A DNA stretch of 64,000 nt from Bettongia penicillata ogilbyi (GCA_023548195.1 JAJHZJ010000061.1:3339853-3403852); one strand, 5' to 3'. Counted from the stretch's first letter, positions 22,285 through 34,583 are shown. Numbers and translations: made by a program. Notes: generated from the sequence alone by a model not told the origin.

Positions 22285-24862
22285 AGCAATCAATCAATTA
22301 ATAAAAAATTAATGTCTACTATGTGCCAGGCACTGTGTTAAACTTTGGGGATACAAAAAGAGGTAAAAGGAAGTCCCTGCCCTCCAAAAGCTCACAATCT
22401 AATGGGGGAGAAAATAAACATTATACATACATATATACATATAAATACATATATATATATAAAATGCTATGCCTATAATAATAGTAACAATATAAACACA
22501 CATATATATGTTTGTGGGTATGTATATAAGCATACACGTATATGCTATATACATGATAAATAGGAAATAATAGAGGTAAGGCACGAGAATTAGGAGGGAT
22601 TAGGAAAAGCTTCCTATTGAAGATGGACTTTTAGATGGCACTTAAAGCCAGTGAAGTCAGTAGGTGGAAATGAAGAGGAAGAACATTCCAGGAATGGGGG
22701 ATAGCCAGACAAAATGCCTGGAGCTGAGATGGAGTATCTCGTTCATACAACAATACGAAAGCTAGTATTTTGGACTGAGGAGTACATAATGGGAGTAAAG
22801 TATAAGAAGACTAGAAAGGTAGAAGACTAGGTTAGGGAGAGTTTTAATGCAAACAAAGAATCTTGTATTAAATCTTGGGGGTGATAAGGGGAGTTTGATT
22901 AGGGGAAGTTTGCAGGAAGGCCCACACCTTCTGTTAATGAGGTGCTGGTTCTCAAGGACCCTCTGGCTCTGAAAAGTTAATAATTACTCTGAGGTGAGGT
23001 TTTACTTTGAGGCTTACTCATTGAAAGTGTTAGTTTATCCAGATAAGACTCTGGGCAGCTGCTAAGAAGTCCCCCAGCTTTGAAAACCCAGATGTTGGTG
23101 CTTCTCTCTGTGGTAACTGTGTACGTATGGTCAGACAGTTATCTGTGTGTTGATCTGTCAGACAGTTGGAAGTCTAGTTAGTCGATCTTTATTTCTCTGT
23201 ATTTTCTCTGAAGTTCAGGGTACTGATGCTTTCCCCTGAACTAAGTGAATGATATATGTGCTTGATTAAACTGATTATTGACCCCTCAAAAGTTGCCTTT
23301 CCTTTTAGAAAAGCAGATCAAAGAACCTGTACAGCAGGCCCTCCTGTGTATGTGAAGGTCCTTGCTGATACACATAGTTGGAACTGCACTTTAGGAAGAT
23401 CACTTTTGTGGCTGATTGGAGGATGGCTTAGAGTGGGGAGAGACTTGAGGCAGGAAGACCCACCTGTTGGGTGTTGCAATAGTCCAGACATGAGGTGATG
23501 AGAGACTGCACCAGGATAGTGATTGTCAGAGGAGAGGGGCATATTTGAGAGAATTGGCAAGGTAAAAAGAACAGACCACAGCAACAGATTAGATATGAGG
23601 TGGCAGACAGTGAGGAGTAGAGCATAACTCCTAGGTTGCAAGTTTGAGGGACTTGAAGGATGGTGTCGCCTTTTACAGTAATAGGGAAGTTAGGTTTGGA
23701 GTATAGTTTAGGGAGAAAATAATGAATTTGGTTTTAGACATATTGAGTTTAAGACATCTACTAGGCATCTTGTTTGAAGTGTCTGAAAGGCAGGTGGAGA
23801 TTGGAGGTCAGCAGAGGGTATGGGGTAGGATAGGTAGATTTGAGAATCATTAGTATAGAGATGGTAATTAAATCTGTGGAAGCTGATGAGTTTACCAAAT
23901 TAAGGTAAAAAGGGAAGAAGAGAGGACCCAGGATAGAACCCTATAGAGGGTTAGAGGGTGTGATCTGGAGGAGGGACCAACAAAGGAAACTGAGAATGAT
24001 CACTCATTTATGAAGGATGGGAAAGAGAAGAGAGTGGTGTGCCAAAAAGAGAGGAGAGTATCAAGGAAAAGAATGATCAATAGTGTCAAAGGCTGAGGAA
24101 AGGTCAAGGAGAATGAGGATAAAGAAAAGGCCATTGGGAAAGAGCAGTTTTGCTAGAATGATAAAGTCAGAAGTCAGATGGTAGGGAGTTAAGAAGAAAG
24201 TGAGATAAAAGAAAGTGAAGGCACCTATTGTAGATAGCCTTTTTGAGAAGTTTTGCTATGAAGGGCAGATGAGATATAGATCTTAAAGTATATAGTAAGG
24301 CAATAATTATCAAAACTATCTGGTACTGGCTAAGAAATAGAAAGGTAAATCAATGGAACAGAGTAGACATACAATTTACAGCAGCAAATAAATATAATAA
24401 CCTTGTACTGACAGGTATAAAGACTAAAGATTTTGGGATAAGATTTCAAAAAATGGTTGGGAAAACTGGAAAGCAATATGGCAGAAACTGGGCATAACCA
24501 ATGTCTTACATCATTTACCAAGATAAGGTCAAAATGGATATATGACTTAGGTATAAAGAGAGGTATTACAAGAAAATTAGAACATGTAGCATATTACTTA
24601 TCAGACTTATAGATAGGTGAACAATTTTTGAATTACAAGAGATAGAGACAAAGTTAGGTGTAAAATGGATAATTTCAATTACATTAAATTAAAAAGTTGT
24701 GTACAAATAGATTATGGTTGGATAAGGGAATTTTGGAATTCTTGAGGGTGGAGATGGTACATTTGTAGGTGATGGAAAGATCATTGACATGACCCTTTTT
24801 TGTGTGACTGAGATGGGATGGAGGAGTAGCTCATGGGAAGGGAGTAGGTTGAGGAACTGAGT
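22285..24862 (-). repeat. Large antisense L2 LINE, interrupted
   Basis: It starts with the reverse L2 3' end ('aatgtctactatgtgccaggcactgtg', 'aagtccctgccctccaaaagctcac') and continues through 'aacattccaggaatgggggatag', 'gcaatagtccagacatgaggtgatgagagactgcacc', 'ctaggttgcaagtttgaggg' and 'agcagagggtatggggtagg'. An AT-rich microsatellite (22420-22555), a diverged stretch (22915-23260) and an L1 ORF2 fragment (24302-24712) interrupt it. L2-like text resumes at 24713 ('acatttgtaggtgatgg'). Short ORFs inside are incidental. Confidence 0.75.
24302..24712 (+). pseudogene. L1 ORF2 C-terminal fragment
   Basis: Sense-strand text 'aaaactatctggtactggctaagaaatagaaaggtaaatcaatgg' and 'tgggaaaactggaaagcaatatggcag' corresponds to the part of L1 ORF2 just after the reverse transcriptase. 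It is truncated at both ends, full of stops, and sits inside an antisense L2. Confidence 0.75.
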
Positions 24863-25045
24863 ATTCTATATACACATACATACTATATACATAAATATAC
24901 TGTATGCAATCCATATATACGTATAAATATAATCCATATAGCCATATACAAATAAAATGTGTGTGTGTGTGTGTGTGCGTGTGTGTGAAATTGGTTTTGA
25001 TGGCCTTTAAGATCACTTCTAGTTCTAAGTCTATGATCCTATATG
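24863..25045 (+). repeat. TATACA/GT microsatellites and a THER1 tail
   Basis: TATACA-rich repeats run into (GT)n at 24955-24990, then 'gatggcctttaagatcacttctagttctaagtctatgatcctat', the 3' end of a THER1-type SINE. Confidence 0.7.
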
Positions 25046-25049
25046 TACA

Positions 25050-25235
25050 TGTCTCTTTCATTTGAGCATAAGCTTCTGCAGTACCAGGACTATTTCCCTA
25101 CTGTTTTTAAAGCCTTACTGACCAATTTAGTGAAATATATATTTAGGTGCATTAGGTGCATTTTGTTTTTGTCTTCAGATCCTTATCACAGTAGGCACTT
25201 AATATTTTTTGGTTGGCTGATTCATAATGTGAAAG
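25050..25235 (+). repeat. L2 LINE 3' end, degraded
   Basis: 'gagcataagcttctgcagtaccaggactatttccc' and 'cttatcacagtaggcacttaatattttttgg' follow the forward L2 terminus. Confidence 0.6.
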
Positions 25236-25360
25236 GGATGGACTCAGATAAACTTTCAGCATGTGGAAAAAATTAGAGTAATCTCTATAAACTTGGGGTT
25301 TCCTTCTGTTTGCCATTGTCTCTACTAGCATGATGAATTTCTGGGAAGACAGCCAGGGAG

Positions 25361-25386
25361 GTAGTGGTGGTGGTGGTGGTGGTGGT

Positions 25387-25432
<46 letters not shown>
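25361..25432 (+). repeat. Compound (GGT)n(GT)n microsatellite
   Basis: A run of GGT triplets passes directly into about 22 GT dinucleotides. The minus-strand His-rich ORF across it is an artefact of the repeat. Confidence 0.95.
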
Positions 25433-25433
<1 letters not shown>

Positions 25434-25559
25434 TGTGTCTGGGTTTCCCTTCCCTTAGGACTGTTGTGTCTGTAGCTGTCCTTGGTATCCACTCTGGAGT
25501 TCTGAAGAATGTCAGTCAGGATACTGTAATTCAGATTCAGTAATAGGATGCACATCTGA

Positions 25560-25736
25560 GTAAGCACTCTTACACTCTTTCCAACTCCTGAAGTGCATGT
25601 GTGTAGAACTCCCAGATATTATAGTTTTAGTAGCATTAAAGAGAGCTCTTCCTCTTCCCCTGTTCCTCTGGAGGAGCTGGAACAAAATGTTCAGAGGCTC
25701 AGGGAACAGTTGCCCAACATTCAAACTGAAAGCTAG
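25560..25736 (+). other. Short open frame, possible terminal exon
   Basis: A 58-codon stop-to-stop frame ends with a Ser/Pro-rich patch and a heptad-like segment LEELEQNVQRLREQL, then TAG. A possible splice acceptor (AG at 25605-25606, preceded by a pyrimidine-rich stretch) opens the frame. Nothing recognisable lies upstream, no ATG is needed if it is an exon, and the opposite strand is also open. I do not recognise a family, and chance remains the default explanation. Confidence 0.2.
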
Positions 25737-26105
25737 AATAGTGTCATAAAAGACTATCTTCTTATCCTGTAAGTAGAGGCATCCCCATTCCCTCCTGAAC
25801 CAGCTGTGCTATCCTTGCATTTAAGGGCCAGTGATAGTATACGCTAGTATATTTCTTTGGAAAGTATGAACTACTGATCTCTAATTTTTGTGAGAGATCA
25901 GGTAAAGGAAAAAATATTAAATTACTTGAGTGACTCCCTTGATGGAGAAAGGTAGCTTGTTGTTGAGGAATAATAGGCATTTTAAAGCTAAGTCCTTAAC
26001 CAAGTTATGGCAATTCTTTTGTAAATTCAATATTATAGCTTTAATGTTAAGACTATGACAAGGAAACCCTAGCCCCCTATAACTCACATCCATTAATTTC
26101 AGCAC
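25737..26105. other. Nothing recognised
   Basis: No clear repeat or gene. Short overlapping minus-strand ORFs show no domain. Confidence 0.4.
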
Positions 26106-26108
26106 CTG

Positions 26109-26375
26109 TGAACTATTTTGGGTTGAAAGGAGGTGGTATTGACTGAGATATTGAATAATGGCTTAAACTAGAATTAAAGGACAGGCTAATGGGACACTTG
26201 GGCCCTACAGAGTGGTCCAGATTAATAGATCTGACAAGGGATAGACTCAGATTATGAGCATAGAGAGGGAGTGGGAGCAATCAAGTACTGATTACATATG
26301 GTTAGGGGCTAATAGGAGATTCCTCTTCCTTCAAGCTATGAGGATACTGTCATAGCCTCTGCTTTTGTTATGAAG
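26109..26375. repeat. Unclassified interspersed repeat (copy B)
   Basis: It shares 'gggttgaaaggaggtggtattgactgagatattgaataatgg', 'agactcagattatgagca' and 'taggggctaataggagattcc' with copy A at 13738-14435 but lacks the middle. Confidence 0.6.
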
Positions 26376-27235
26376 TCTCTGCCCATTAGGATTCACTGAA
26401 GACAAGTATCCCTAAATTGGAAGTTTCAAAATAAGTCCTGGGGAAACATAACTGCATGTGAATGATAAGGGAATTTATGGTTAGATGATTAAATCAAGAA
26501 ATAGCAAGGGATGGACAAATGGCTTGGCCAATGTAGTAGGGGAGGGGGTCTATGCACAGGGAAGAAAAGACAAGTCCAAGAAGACTCAATATTTAGGTAA
26601 TCATATTTTTTTTCCCAACCAAGTTAGGAGATGTGAAGGGACTCTGACTTTGATAATACTTGTCCTGATCTATGCAAAAACAGATGGGAATATCCCTGAT
26701 TACATTCAAGAGGTCAGGAAAGGGTAAACCAGTTACCTACTCACCATGGTTCTGATTACAACATAGATCTATATCCCTTCACAAAGAAAAAAATCATACG
26801 TTGAAAGAAAATGAGAGACAGGAATCCTGAGAGTACATGGATCCAGATTCCTTTTCTTCATATGCTGCCTTAACACTCGCAATAAATGCTACTCTAAGGC
26901 CTCACTTTTCTGATTGAGACCTTTTCCTTGGAACCACTCATTTAGGAAAGATATCATCCATGCTTCACCTCACTCATCCCTGCATTCTCTCTCCATACTC
27001 CTCCTTACCTTCTGCCTTGCATTCCTCTTCCTTTCACCAATATCTATATTTTCCAACTCATTTTCTGTGTTGTTGTCTCTCATTGGAATATACAGGCTGT
27101 GGAAGACTGAGTCCAATCAATTGGGGCTAGAACCTTTTTCTAGGGTTAGTTAATTGTTAAACATTCCAGTGTTTCCAAGGTACTCATGAGTTATACTTCC
27201 CTTCAGTTGCCTTGTTAAAAAGATGGAACCTTATA
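26376..27235. other. Nothing recognised
   Basis: About 860 bp without an identifiable repeat or exon. Confidence 0.4.
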
Positions 27236-27239
27236 CAAA

Positions 27240-28145
27240 TAGGGAGTTGAGCAGAAGGGGACCTTTTTTGGCCTTGAAGAGAATATTTGTGACTGTGACC
27301 TTGCACCTAGACTTGAAGTAAAGCTGTCCTTCAGAAATTCAGAATAAGCTAAGGTTGGTGATAAAGACAGCAAAAACCAGCATCTGTTGTTATGTTTGGG
27401 TCCAGAAAAAGATCAAAGAATGGGTAGAATTACTATTTGAGGTAGATGGGATCATAACAGCTGATGGAGAGGAGGCAGAACTACTTGACTGAAAGATCTG
27501 GTAGATATGGTTGCTGAGTCACTGTAACATTTGAGAATTTTGAAGAATGGAAGAGGAATGGTGTGACTGGGGAAAAGCAAACATTCAAAATTCTAACATT
27601 CAAAAAATGGAAGATTGGTGAGTCACAAAGCTGAAGACTATTACCATCGGAATGTATTGAGGGAATGATTTGTGAGCACTTAGACGGAAAAAGCAATGAC
27701 TAAGAGGCAGCATGAGTTTATCAGGAATACATTATGTATCAAGAATACATTATGTAAAACTAACCTGATTTCTTTTTTTAAAATAGGATTATGAGACTAG
27801 TAGATCAAGTAAATGGTATGGATTTTCAATACCTAGATTTCATCAAGGGTTTGACAAAGAGAGAAACAGGTTCTAGGAATAGAAAGACAATTCTGAACTC
27901 AGCCCTGGGCAGCTAACATCAGTTCTGGGTGCCAAGTTTTAGAAAGGACATTGTTAGGTTGAAGATTATCCAGAGTGTCTAAGGCAGCCAGAATCAAACT
28001 CAAAGTCATGCAAGATGACATCTAGATGATGGAACTAGGGATGTTTTAATGCAGAGATGAGAAGATACCAGGGATATATGATAGCTATATTCAAGTATTT
28101 GAATGACAACATGTGGAAGAGGGATTAGATATATTCTGTTTTGTT
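27240..28145 (+). repeat. CR1/L3 LINE fragment
   Basis: Forward text includes 'ggcagcatgagtttatcagg...aaaactaacctgatttc', 'tacctagatttcatcaagggtttgacaaag', 'tagctatattcaagtatttgaatgacaacatgtggaagagggattagat'. The order follows the CR1/L3 reverse transcriptase C-terminus and 3' region. It is heavily decayed. Confidence 0.65.
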
Positions 28146-28379
28146 GTTTTGTTATTAAAATCACAAAAAAACCCAACCTAATTTTTAGTGAATAAAATTA
28201 TGGATTTTTGTATTTGTGTATTATTCATTAATCTATTGCCCTGCACTTTTTGCCATTGCAGGAAAATATTTCCTCCTTCTCAGCCCCACTATACCCTCAC
28301 CATTCTTCCTACCTACTTGTCTCTAGTTCATTGTGTTTTCTAATTGAGCTGAACCTAGGTGTATATGCTTATATGTGGA

Positions 28380-28640
28380 TTGACTTTAAGGGAGGTCATG
28401 AGAAATCTGATTTGATCAATACAATGAACTATGAATCCAGAGTACTGTAGATAATCTATGATACTCCTTCCTACCAGGGAATTGATAGATGTAGAATGAG
28501 ACATACAATTTTAAACATGGATGATGTGGGGATTTCTTTTGACTATGCATGTTTATTACAAGAGTTTTGGTTTTCAGTTTGGAGGGAGAGGGTAACTATT
28601 GATAGGGTTGCTAAGACAAAACAGAAAGAAAAGAATATTA
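28380..28640 (+). repeat. Possible L1-type 3' UTR fragment
   Basis: 'gagacatacaattttaaacatggatgatgtggg' and 'tgactatgcatgtttattacaagagttttgg' resemble a marsupial LINE 3' UTR. Family assignment is uncertain. Confidence 0.4.
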
Positions 28641-29115
28641 TTGAAGTTTTTAAAAAATGTATAGAAGAGAGCAGAGCAAAGTCTAGAATAAAGTCTAGAG
28701 TAGCAGGATAGCTTTGAAAGTTACAAGTTGTAAGTTTCATGTAATTAATATTCACATTTTCATGGACAATCTTCATTTTATGTTTTACTTTGTAGATGGA
28801 AATGTTAATTTTATTTGGTATTTGATAAATTCAGAAAAAATTAAAATAATGTATATTGCCTCAATTAGGACGTGCAGTTGGATGAGCAACATCTTGATTT
28901 AGTACTTGTGTGGGCGCATGTGTGTATATGTGTGTGTGCATGCCCATCTTGGGTAGGCAACGCTGATGAAAAGTGTGTTGGGCAAAGTTATACATTTCAA
29001 AGAGCTTATTCCTTCAAAAGCCCATCTTTTTTAATACCAGCATTCTTTTAGTGATGCTATAAGGCTATAAGTCATTGTATACCATGATCTCAGAAGAATA
29101 AAAATTTCAGGGGTC
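28641..29115. other. AT-rich, nothing recognised
   Basis: Short overlapping ORFs on both strands (28543-28902) carry no domain. Confidence 0.4.
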
Positions 29116-29119
29116 CCAA

Positions 29120-29470
29120 AAGGCAATGGAAAGATTCACGGTGGGAGTAAGTAGGCTGCATGTAGCACATACCAATCATACCATGTATTTAGTGAGTAGG
29201 GTAAAAACCATCAAGGGCAGATATGAGTTGAGAAGATGTGGGCTGCTCATGTAAGGAGAGTGAGGACTAGCAGATGGACAGCTAGAGTGTTGCATTGGTA
29301 TCCATGAAATGTTAAAAGAGCCAGAGAAAAACCTTTAGTGTGGGAGGTAGATCCTTTATTAAGGGTTTCAAGAAAGTGGAGAATGAGAATTACAGAAGAT
29401 GAGAAGATTCATGTGGGTTATAGTTAGTGGGATCCCAAATGCAGCAAAGTAGTGGAAAAGAATCAGATGG
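29120..29470 (+). pseudogene. RTE-clade LINE C-terminal fragment
   Basis: One forward frame reads KMWAAHVRRVRTSRWTARVL then HWYP, followed by stops. This resembles the 'W(A/G)H..R..D.RWT.RV..WYPR' motif found downstream of the reverse transcriptase in RTE-like elements. It lies in the opposite orientation to the adjoining RTE 3' end and is probably a separate, older element. Confidence 0.5.
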
Positions 29471-29520
29471 AGGGAGTTATGTATCTTCTGCTTGAGAAAT
29501 GCTCTGCAAGGTCTGGTTGC

Positions 29521-30911
29521 TTGATTGTTTTCCTTTGTTCTTGAAGAGGACCAAAATAACATCATCAGGATAAAGTGAAATTACAGTGTGTGTGACTGTA
29601 GCTGATCAGACCAATACAAACACAGACTAGGCACAGATAAATCCATGTGAATATTTTGGGTGGATACTCCAAATTTGTGCAGCCTATGTTTACTTTGTGC
29701 TGTCTCAATTCTGCTTTGCTCATAGAGCACAGCACCCTTTCTGATGTAGGCATGCCATGCTGAGTGGTCCTGGGCCAGTGTCTCCCATATTACACAGCCA
29801 AACATAAAATTCTTGAGAGAGACCTTGAGAGTGTCCTTGTATTGCTTCTTCTGATCACCATGTGATTGCCTGCCCCATGCGAGTTTTCCATAAAAAATGG
29901 TCGTTTTGGCAAGCATACATTTTGCATTAGAACAATATGGCCAGCCCTTTGGAGCTGTGCTTTCTGAAACATAGTTTGAATGCTTGGCAGTTCAGCTCAA
30001 GCAAAGTACCTTATCCTACCAAGTGATCCTCAGAATCTTCCTAAGACAGTACAAATGAAAATGACTCAGTTTCCTGGCATGGTGCTGGTAGACTGTCCAT
30101 GTTTTACAGGCACACAACAATGAGGTTAGCAAAATGGCTTTGTAGACCTTCAGTTTTATAGTCAGTCTAATACTTCTTCTCTCCCAAACTTTTCTTCAGA
30201 GCCTCCCAAACACTGAGTTAGCTCTGGCAATGTGTGTTTCAACCTCACTGTCAATCAATGAGTATGTCCCTGGAAAGTACACTACCAAGGGAAGTGAATT
30301 TATCCATGGCATTAAAAACTTCTCCATTTGTTGTTACTGATGGTTTCATGTATGGATGGTGCAGTGGTGGCTGATGGAGCACCTGTGTTTTCTTGGTGTT
30401 AATTATTAGGGCAAAATTAGCACAGACAGCAGAGAATTGATCTTGTTGCATCTCAGCTTCAGAGTCTGCATTGAGTACACAATCATCCACAAACAAAAAA
30501 TCATGCACAAGCACTGCCTCCACTTTGGTCTTGGCTTGTAACCTTTTCAGTACGGTTGTTGACCTTGATGCTGTGTTCATCCTCATTGAAAGCACTTGTC
30601 AACATGGCTGAAAACATCATGCTAAAAAGCATGGGAGCAAGCACACAGCCCTGTTTCACTCCATTGGTGACTGGGAAGTCATGAGAGCTTTGTCCACTAC
30701 CCAGAACCCAGGCAAACATGCCATCATGAAATTGATGTACAATACTGATGAACTTCTCTAAGCAACCAAATTTTGACATAATTTTCCATAAGCCCTCATG
30801 ACTAACAATGTCAGCCTTGGTTAGATCTACAAATGTGTACAGACCTCTGTTCTGCTCCTGATATTTCTCCTGAAGTTGTCGGGCAGCAAACACCATATCA
30901 ACTGCTCCTTT
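29521..30911 (-). pseudogene. RTE (BovB-like) LINE, 3' part: reverse transcriptase palm to 3' end
   Basis: Minus-strand frames 30896-30501 and 30595-30251 carry RTE reverse transcriptase motifs: MVFAARQLQEK at the start, a motif A remnant (YTFVDLTKADIVSHEG, one Phe missing), NGVKQGCVLAP, and the catalytic box as LFVDDC. Frame 29916-29581 holds the C-terminal region (WETLAQDHSAWHAYIRKGA) ending in a decayed zinc-finger-like CLYWSD segment. The 3' end reads 'tggtcctcttcaagaacaaagg'. Frameshifts and stops make it inactive. It is continuous in protein order with the inverted 5' part at 30912-33467. Confidence 0.8.
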
Positions 30912-33467
30912 TCAGGGCTCTTTCCACTTTTGCTGTCTACCTGTTCCACTCAACTCTCACCTGTGGCTCCAAGAAGCTGCAACATGCACAGCAGCCACAC
31001 CCCAGTAAACTATTTTGGCAGACAGGCCAAACCAGATTGAGGGTGACCAAGGGGTCTCAAACCCATAGGTGAGTTAGGGGGGTGTCTACCCCAAGCATGT
31101 GAAGACTTCCTCCAGCGGAATGGGAGGATGAGAATAATTTGTTCCAACAGCCATGAAGGCAGCTGAAGCAGGCAATGTGGAGGGCTTAGAGCTTAGTTAG
31201 ATGCCAAGGTCATCCACTACATCCTGAGCCATCGCCAGCCGTCTTGACTCTGTCCTGCCTCTGGACTGTGATGACTCTGGAGGAGAGAGTGAGATTGATG
31301 ACTCCATGCAACTTTGCCTCACTTAAATCCAATTTATGCATGAATCAAAAGACATGACCCATACCATTTTGCTATTATGCCTCCAAGTCCAGCAGCAGGT
31401 GTGGAGGCACTGGGAGTTGTAGTTACAACTCTGCACAAAGGCAGCCCAGGCCATAGGGTCGTTTCTTACTGGAAGGAGCAGTGAGACTTGGCCGCCCCCT
31501 GAGTGTCTGAGCAACCTTTTAAGGATCGCACTGCTCACCTCCTAGTGTGAAGACGAAGGCTAGAAAAGGTGCCCTAAACATTGTCTGCCTACCCAAATCT
31601 GGCCTGATTACCACAGCAGGTAGGGAATTCCACTCTGTGGTCAAAACACAAAAAGATGTACAAAGTGTATAAAAACATCTGCAAAGATGATTCCATTCAC
31701 CATCGGTACATGGAACATGCACACACTAAAAAAATCCAGTAGGTCTGAAAGACAAACTGCTCTTGTTGCAAGAGAATTCAACAGGTATCACATCCAAATA
31801 CCAGCCCTGAGTGAAACAAAGTTGACAAATGAAGGCCAGCTTACTGAAGTTGGAGCTGGATACACATTTTTCTGGAGTGGGTGCAGTGAAAGGGAGTGCT
31901 GTGAAGCTGGAGTGGGTTTTGCAATTAAAACTAATCTAGTCAGCAAGCTGGTATGCCTGCCAAAAGGATAGAATGACAGGCTCATGACAATGTGATTGCC
32001 ACTTACAGGAAAATGCCATAACACCATCATTACTGCCTATGCTCCCACCATGATGAACTCTGATGAGGTGAAAGAAAAATTTTATGAAGACCTAGAGACC
32101 CTTATTGTCAATATGCCAAAAGAGGACAAGCTTAAAATTCTGGGTGACTTTAATGCTAGAGTAGGCTCAGACCACTAGACTTGGCAAGGAGTCCTGGGGA
32201 GGAATGGAGTTGGAAACAAAAATAGCAATGGTCATTTATTGCTGAAGACTTGTGCATTGCATGATCACTGTTTTCCATTTACCTTAATGCAATAAAACTT
32301 CATGGATGCACCCTCACAGCAAACATTGGCATCTAATAGGCTATGTGATTGTAAAGAGAAGAGACAGACAAGATGTGAGCATAACAAAGACAATGTGTGA
32401 TGCAGAATGGTGGACTGAAACATAGACTTGTCCTTTTCAAGCTAAATATTCACATTCATTAAAAGCACTGCCTTCAAGGCAAAATGACTACCAGAAGAAT
32501 TATTGCCAAAAAATTAGAACTCTTCTCTGAGGGTGAATAGTTTGTTGCTAACTTGGAGGCAAAGTTGAGCCAACACATAGTTGGCAACAGAGGAGCAGAA
32601 AAGGAGTGGGCAGCTTTCAGAGATTTGGTGTACAGCAATATATTTGCTCATCAGGGTCAGAACACTTGCAAACACCAAGACGGTTTTGATGAAAATGATG
32701 GGGATATTCAGCTGCTAAATGAAAAACGAGAACTCCACAGTATATACCAGCAAGATGGTTCATCCACTTCTAAGAAGGCAGCATTTAATTTCATCAAAAG
32801 CAGGGTGCAGCAAGGCTTAGAGAGATGCAGATTTCCTGGCTCAGTAAGAAGGCAGATGAAATGCATTTTGTACTGATAGTAACAATTCAAAGCACTTTTA
32901 TGATTCCCTGAATGATATTTATGCACCAAAAACCTATGGTGCATCACAACTACTCAGTGATGATGGAGCCACACTGATTAGTGATAAGGACATGATCCTA
33001 GAGAGATGGACTGAACACTTCTATAGTGTTCTCAACAGACCATCATCAATCAATGGTGAAACCTTTGACTGTTTCCTTCAGTTTGAAGTCAATCCCTCCT
33101 TAGCTGAACTTCCAACTGAGGAAGAAGTTTTGAGGGCCATTAGGCTCCTTTCACGTGGCAAAGCACCTGGGGCTGATTCTATTCCAGCTGAGATTTACAA
33201 GGTAGGGGGACTCAAAAGCTGACTCAAACTTTCCAGGTTATATGGCAAGAGGAGGTTATCCCTCAGGAGTTCAAGGATGTCTCCATTGTCCATCTCTATA
33301 AGGGTAAAGGAAATAGATTGTGCTGTGACAATCACGGTGCGGGGCGGGTCTCTCTCTTAGTCACTGCTGGCAAAATTCTTGTTAGAGTTCTCCTTTTATA
33401 GGCTGACTTCATCTGAAAGATGGTCATCTACCTGAGAGCCAGCATGGCTTCAGAAAGGGCCGAGGAA
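30912..33467 (+). pseudogene. RTE LINE, inverted 5' part: 5' UTR, endonuclease and RT N-terminus
   Basis: About 775 bp of 5' UTR (30912-31686) precede an APE-type endonuclease: GTWNM near 31707, SETKL, then AYAPT and LGDFNARVG near 32150. The C-terminal Asp-His motif has decayed (WWTET stop, near 32420). Frame 32992-33222 has the RTE reverse transcriptase entry (RWTEHF, GKAPGADSIPAEIYK). The last RTE codons are SQHGFRKGRG near 33466. The next residues in RTE order, VDMVFAAR, begin the minus-strand part at 30911. The two parts are head-to-head, as twin priming predicts. Confidence 0.8.
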
Positions 33468-33505
33468 TAGTCTCTCTCCTTAAGCAGATTCCTTCCCATA
33501 CATGA

Positions 33506-33521
33506 AGATTTAGTTAATTCT
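33506..33521 (+). repeat. TSD of HAL1 copy 1 (left)
   Basis: AGATTTAGTTAATTCT is repeated exactly at 36397-36412. Confidence 0.9.
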
Positions 33522-34583
33522 ATTTTTTTAATAAAAATTTATTTATTTAACTTTTTACATTCATTTTCACAAAATTTTGGGTTCCAAATTTTCTCCCCTT
33601 TTATCCCCTCCCCCTACCCCAATGCAATGAGCATTCTAATTTTCCCTATCACCAATCTGCCCTCTCTTCTATCATCCCTCCCTTCTCTTGTCCCTGTCTT
33701 CTCTTTCATCCTGTAGGGCCAGATGACTTTCTATTCCCCATTAACTGTATCTCTTATTTCCTAGTAGCAACAACGATACTAAACAGTTGTTCCTAAAACT
33801 TTGAGTTCCAACTTCTTCCCATCCCTCCCTCCCCACCAATTCCCTTTGGGAAGGCAGGCGATTCAATATAGGCCCTATCTGTGTAGTTTTGCAAATGACT
33901 TCCATATTAGTTGTGTTGTGTAAGACTAACTGTATTTCCCTCCATCCTATCCTGCCCCCCATTGTTTCTATTCTGTCTTTTGATCCTGTCCCTCCCCAAG
34001 AGTGTTGACTTCAAATTGCTCCCTCCTCCCATTACCCTCCCTACCATCACTGCCCCCCCCTTGCTTATCTCCTTCTCCCCCACTTTCCTGTACTGTAAGA
34101 TAGGTTTTCATACCAAAATGAGTGTGCATTTTATTCCTTCCTTTAGTCGAATGTGATGAGGGTAAACTTCTTGTTTTTTTCTCAGCTCTCCTCTTTTTCC
34201 CTCCACAAACAAGTCTCCTGCTTGCCTCTTGAATGAGATATAATTTACCCATTCCATTTCACCCTCTTTCCTCCCACTACATTTCTCTCTCACCATTTAC
34301 CTTAATTTCTTTTGAGATATGGTCCCATCCCATTCAATTCACTCTGTGCTCTTTGTCTCTGTATGTGCATGCATGTGTGTATGTGTGTGTGCATGTACGT
34401 ATATACATGTGTGTGTATGTGTGTACATGTGTGTGTATGTGTGTGTGTGGTCCCACCAACTACCCAGATACTGAAAAGTTTTAAGAGTTACAAATATTGT
34501 CTTTCCATGTAGGAATGTAAACAGTTCACTTTTGGTAAGTCCCTTATGACTTCCCTTTGCTGTTTACTTTTTCATGCTTCTTC

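Noticed and set aside
30251..30896. Reverse transcriptase ORFs as a domesticated gene or defence retron
   Set aside because: They are frameshifted parts of a decayed RTE LINE with a missing motif A residue, continuous with an inverted 5' part.
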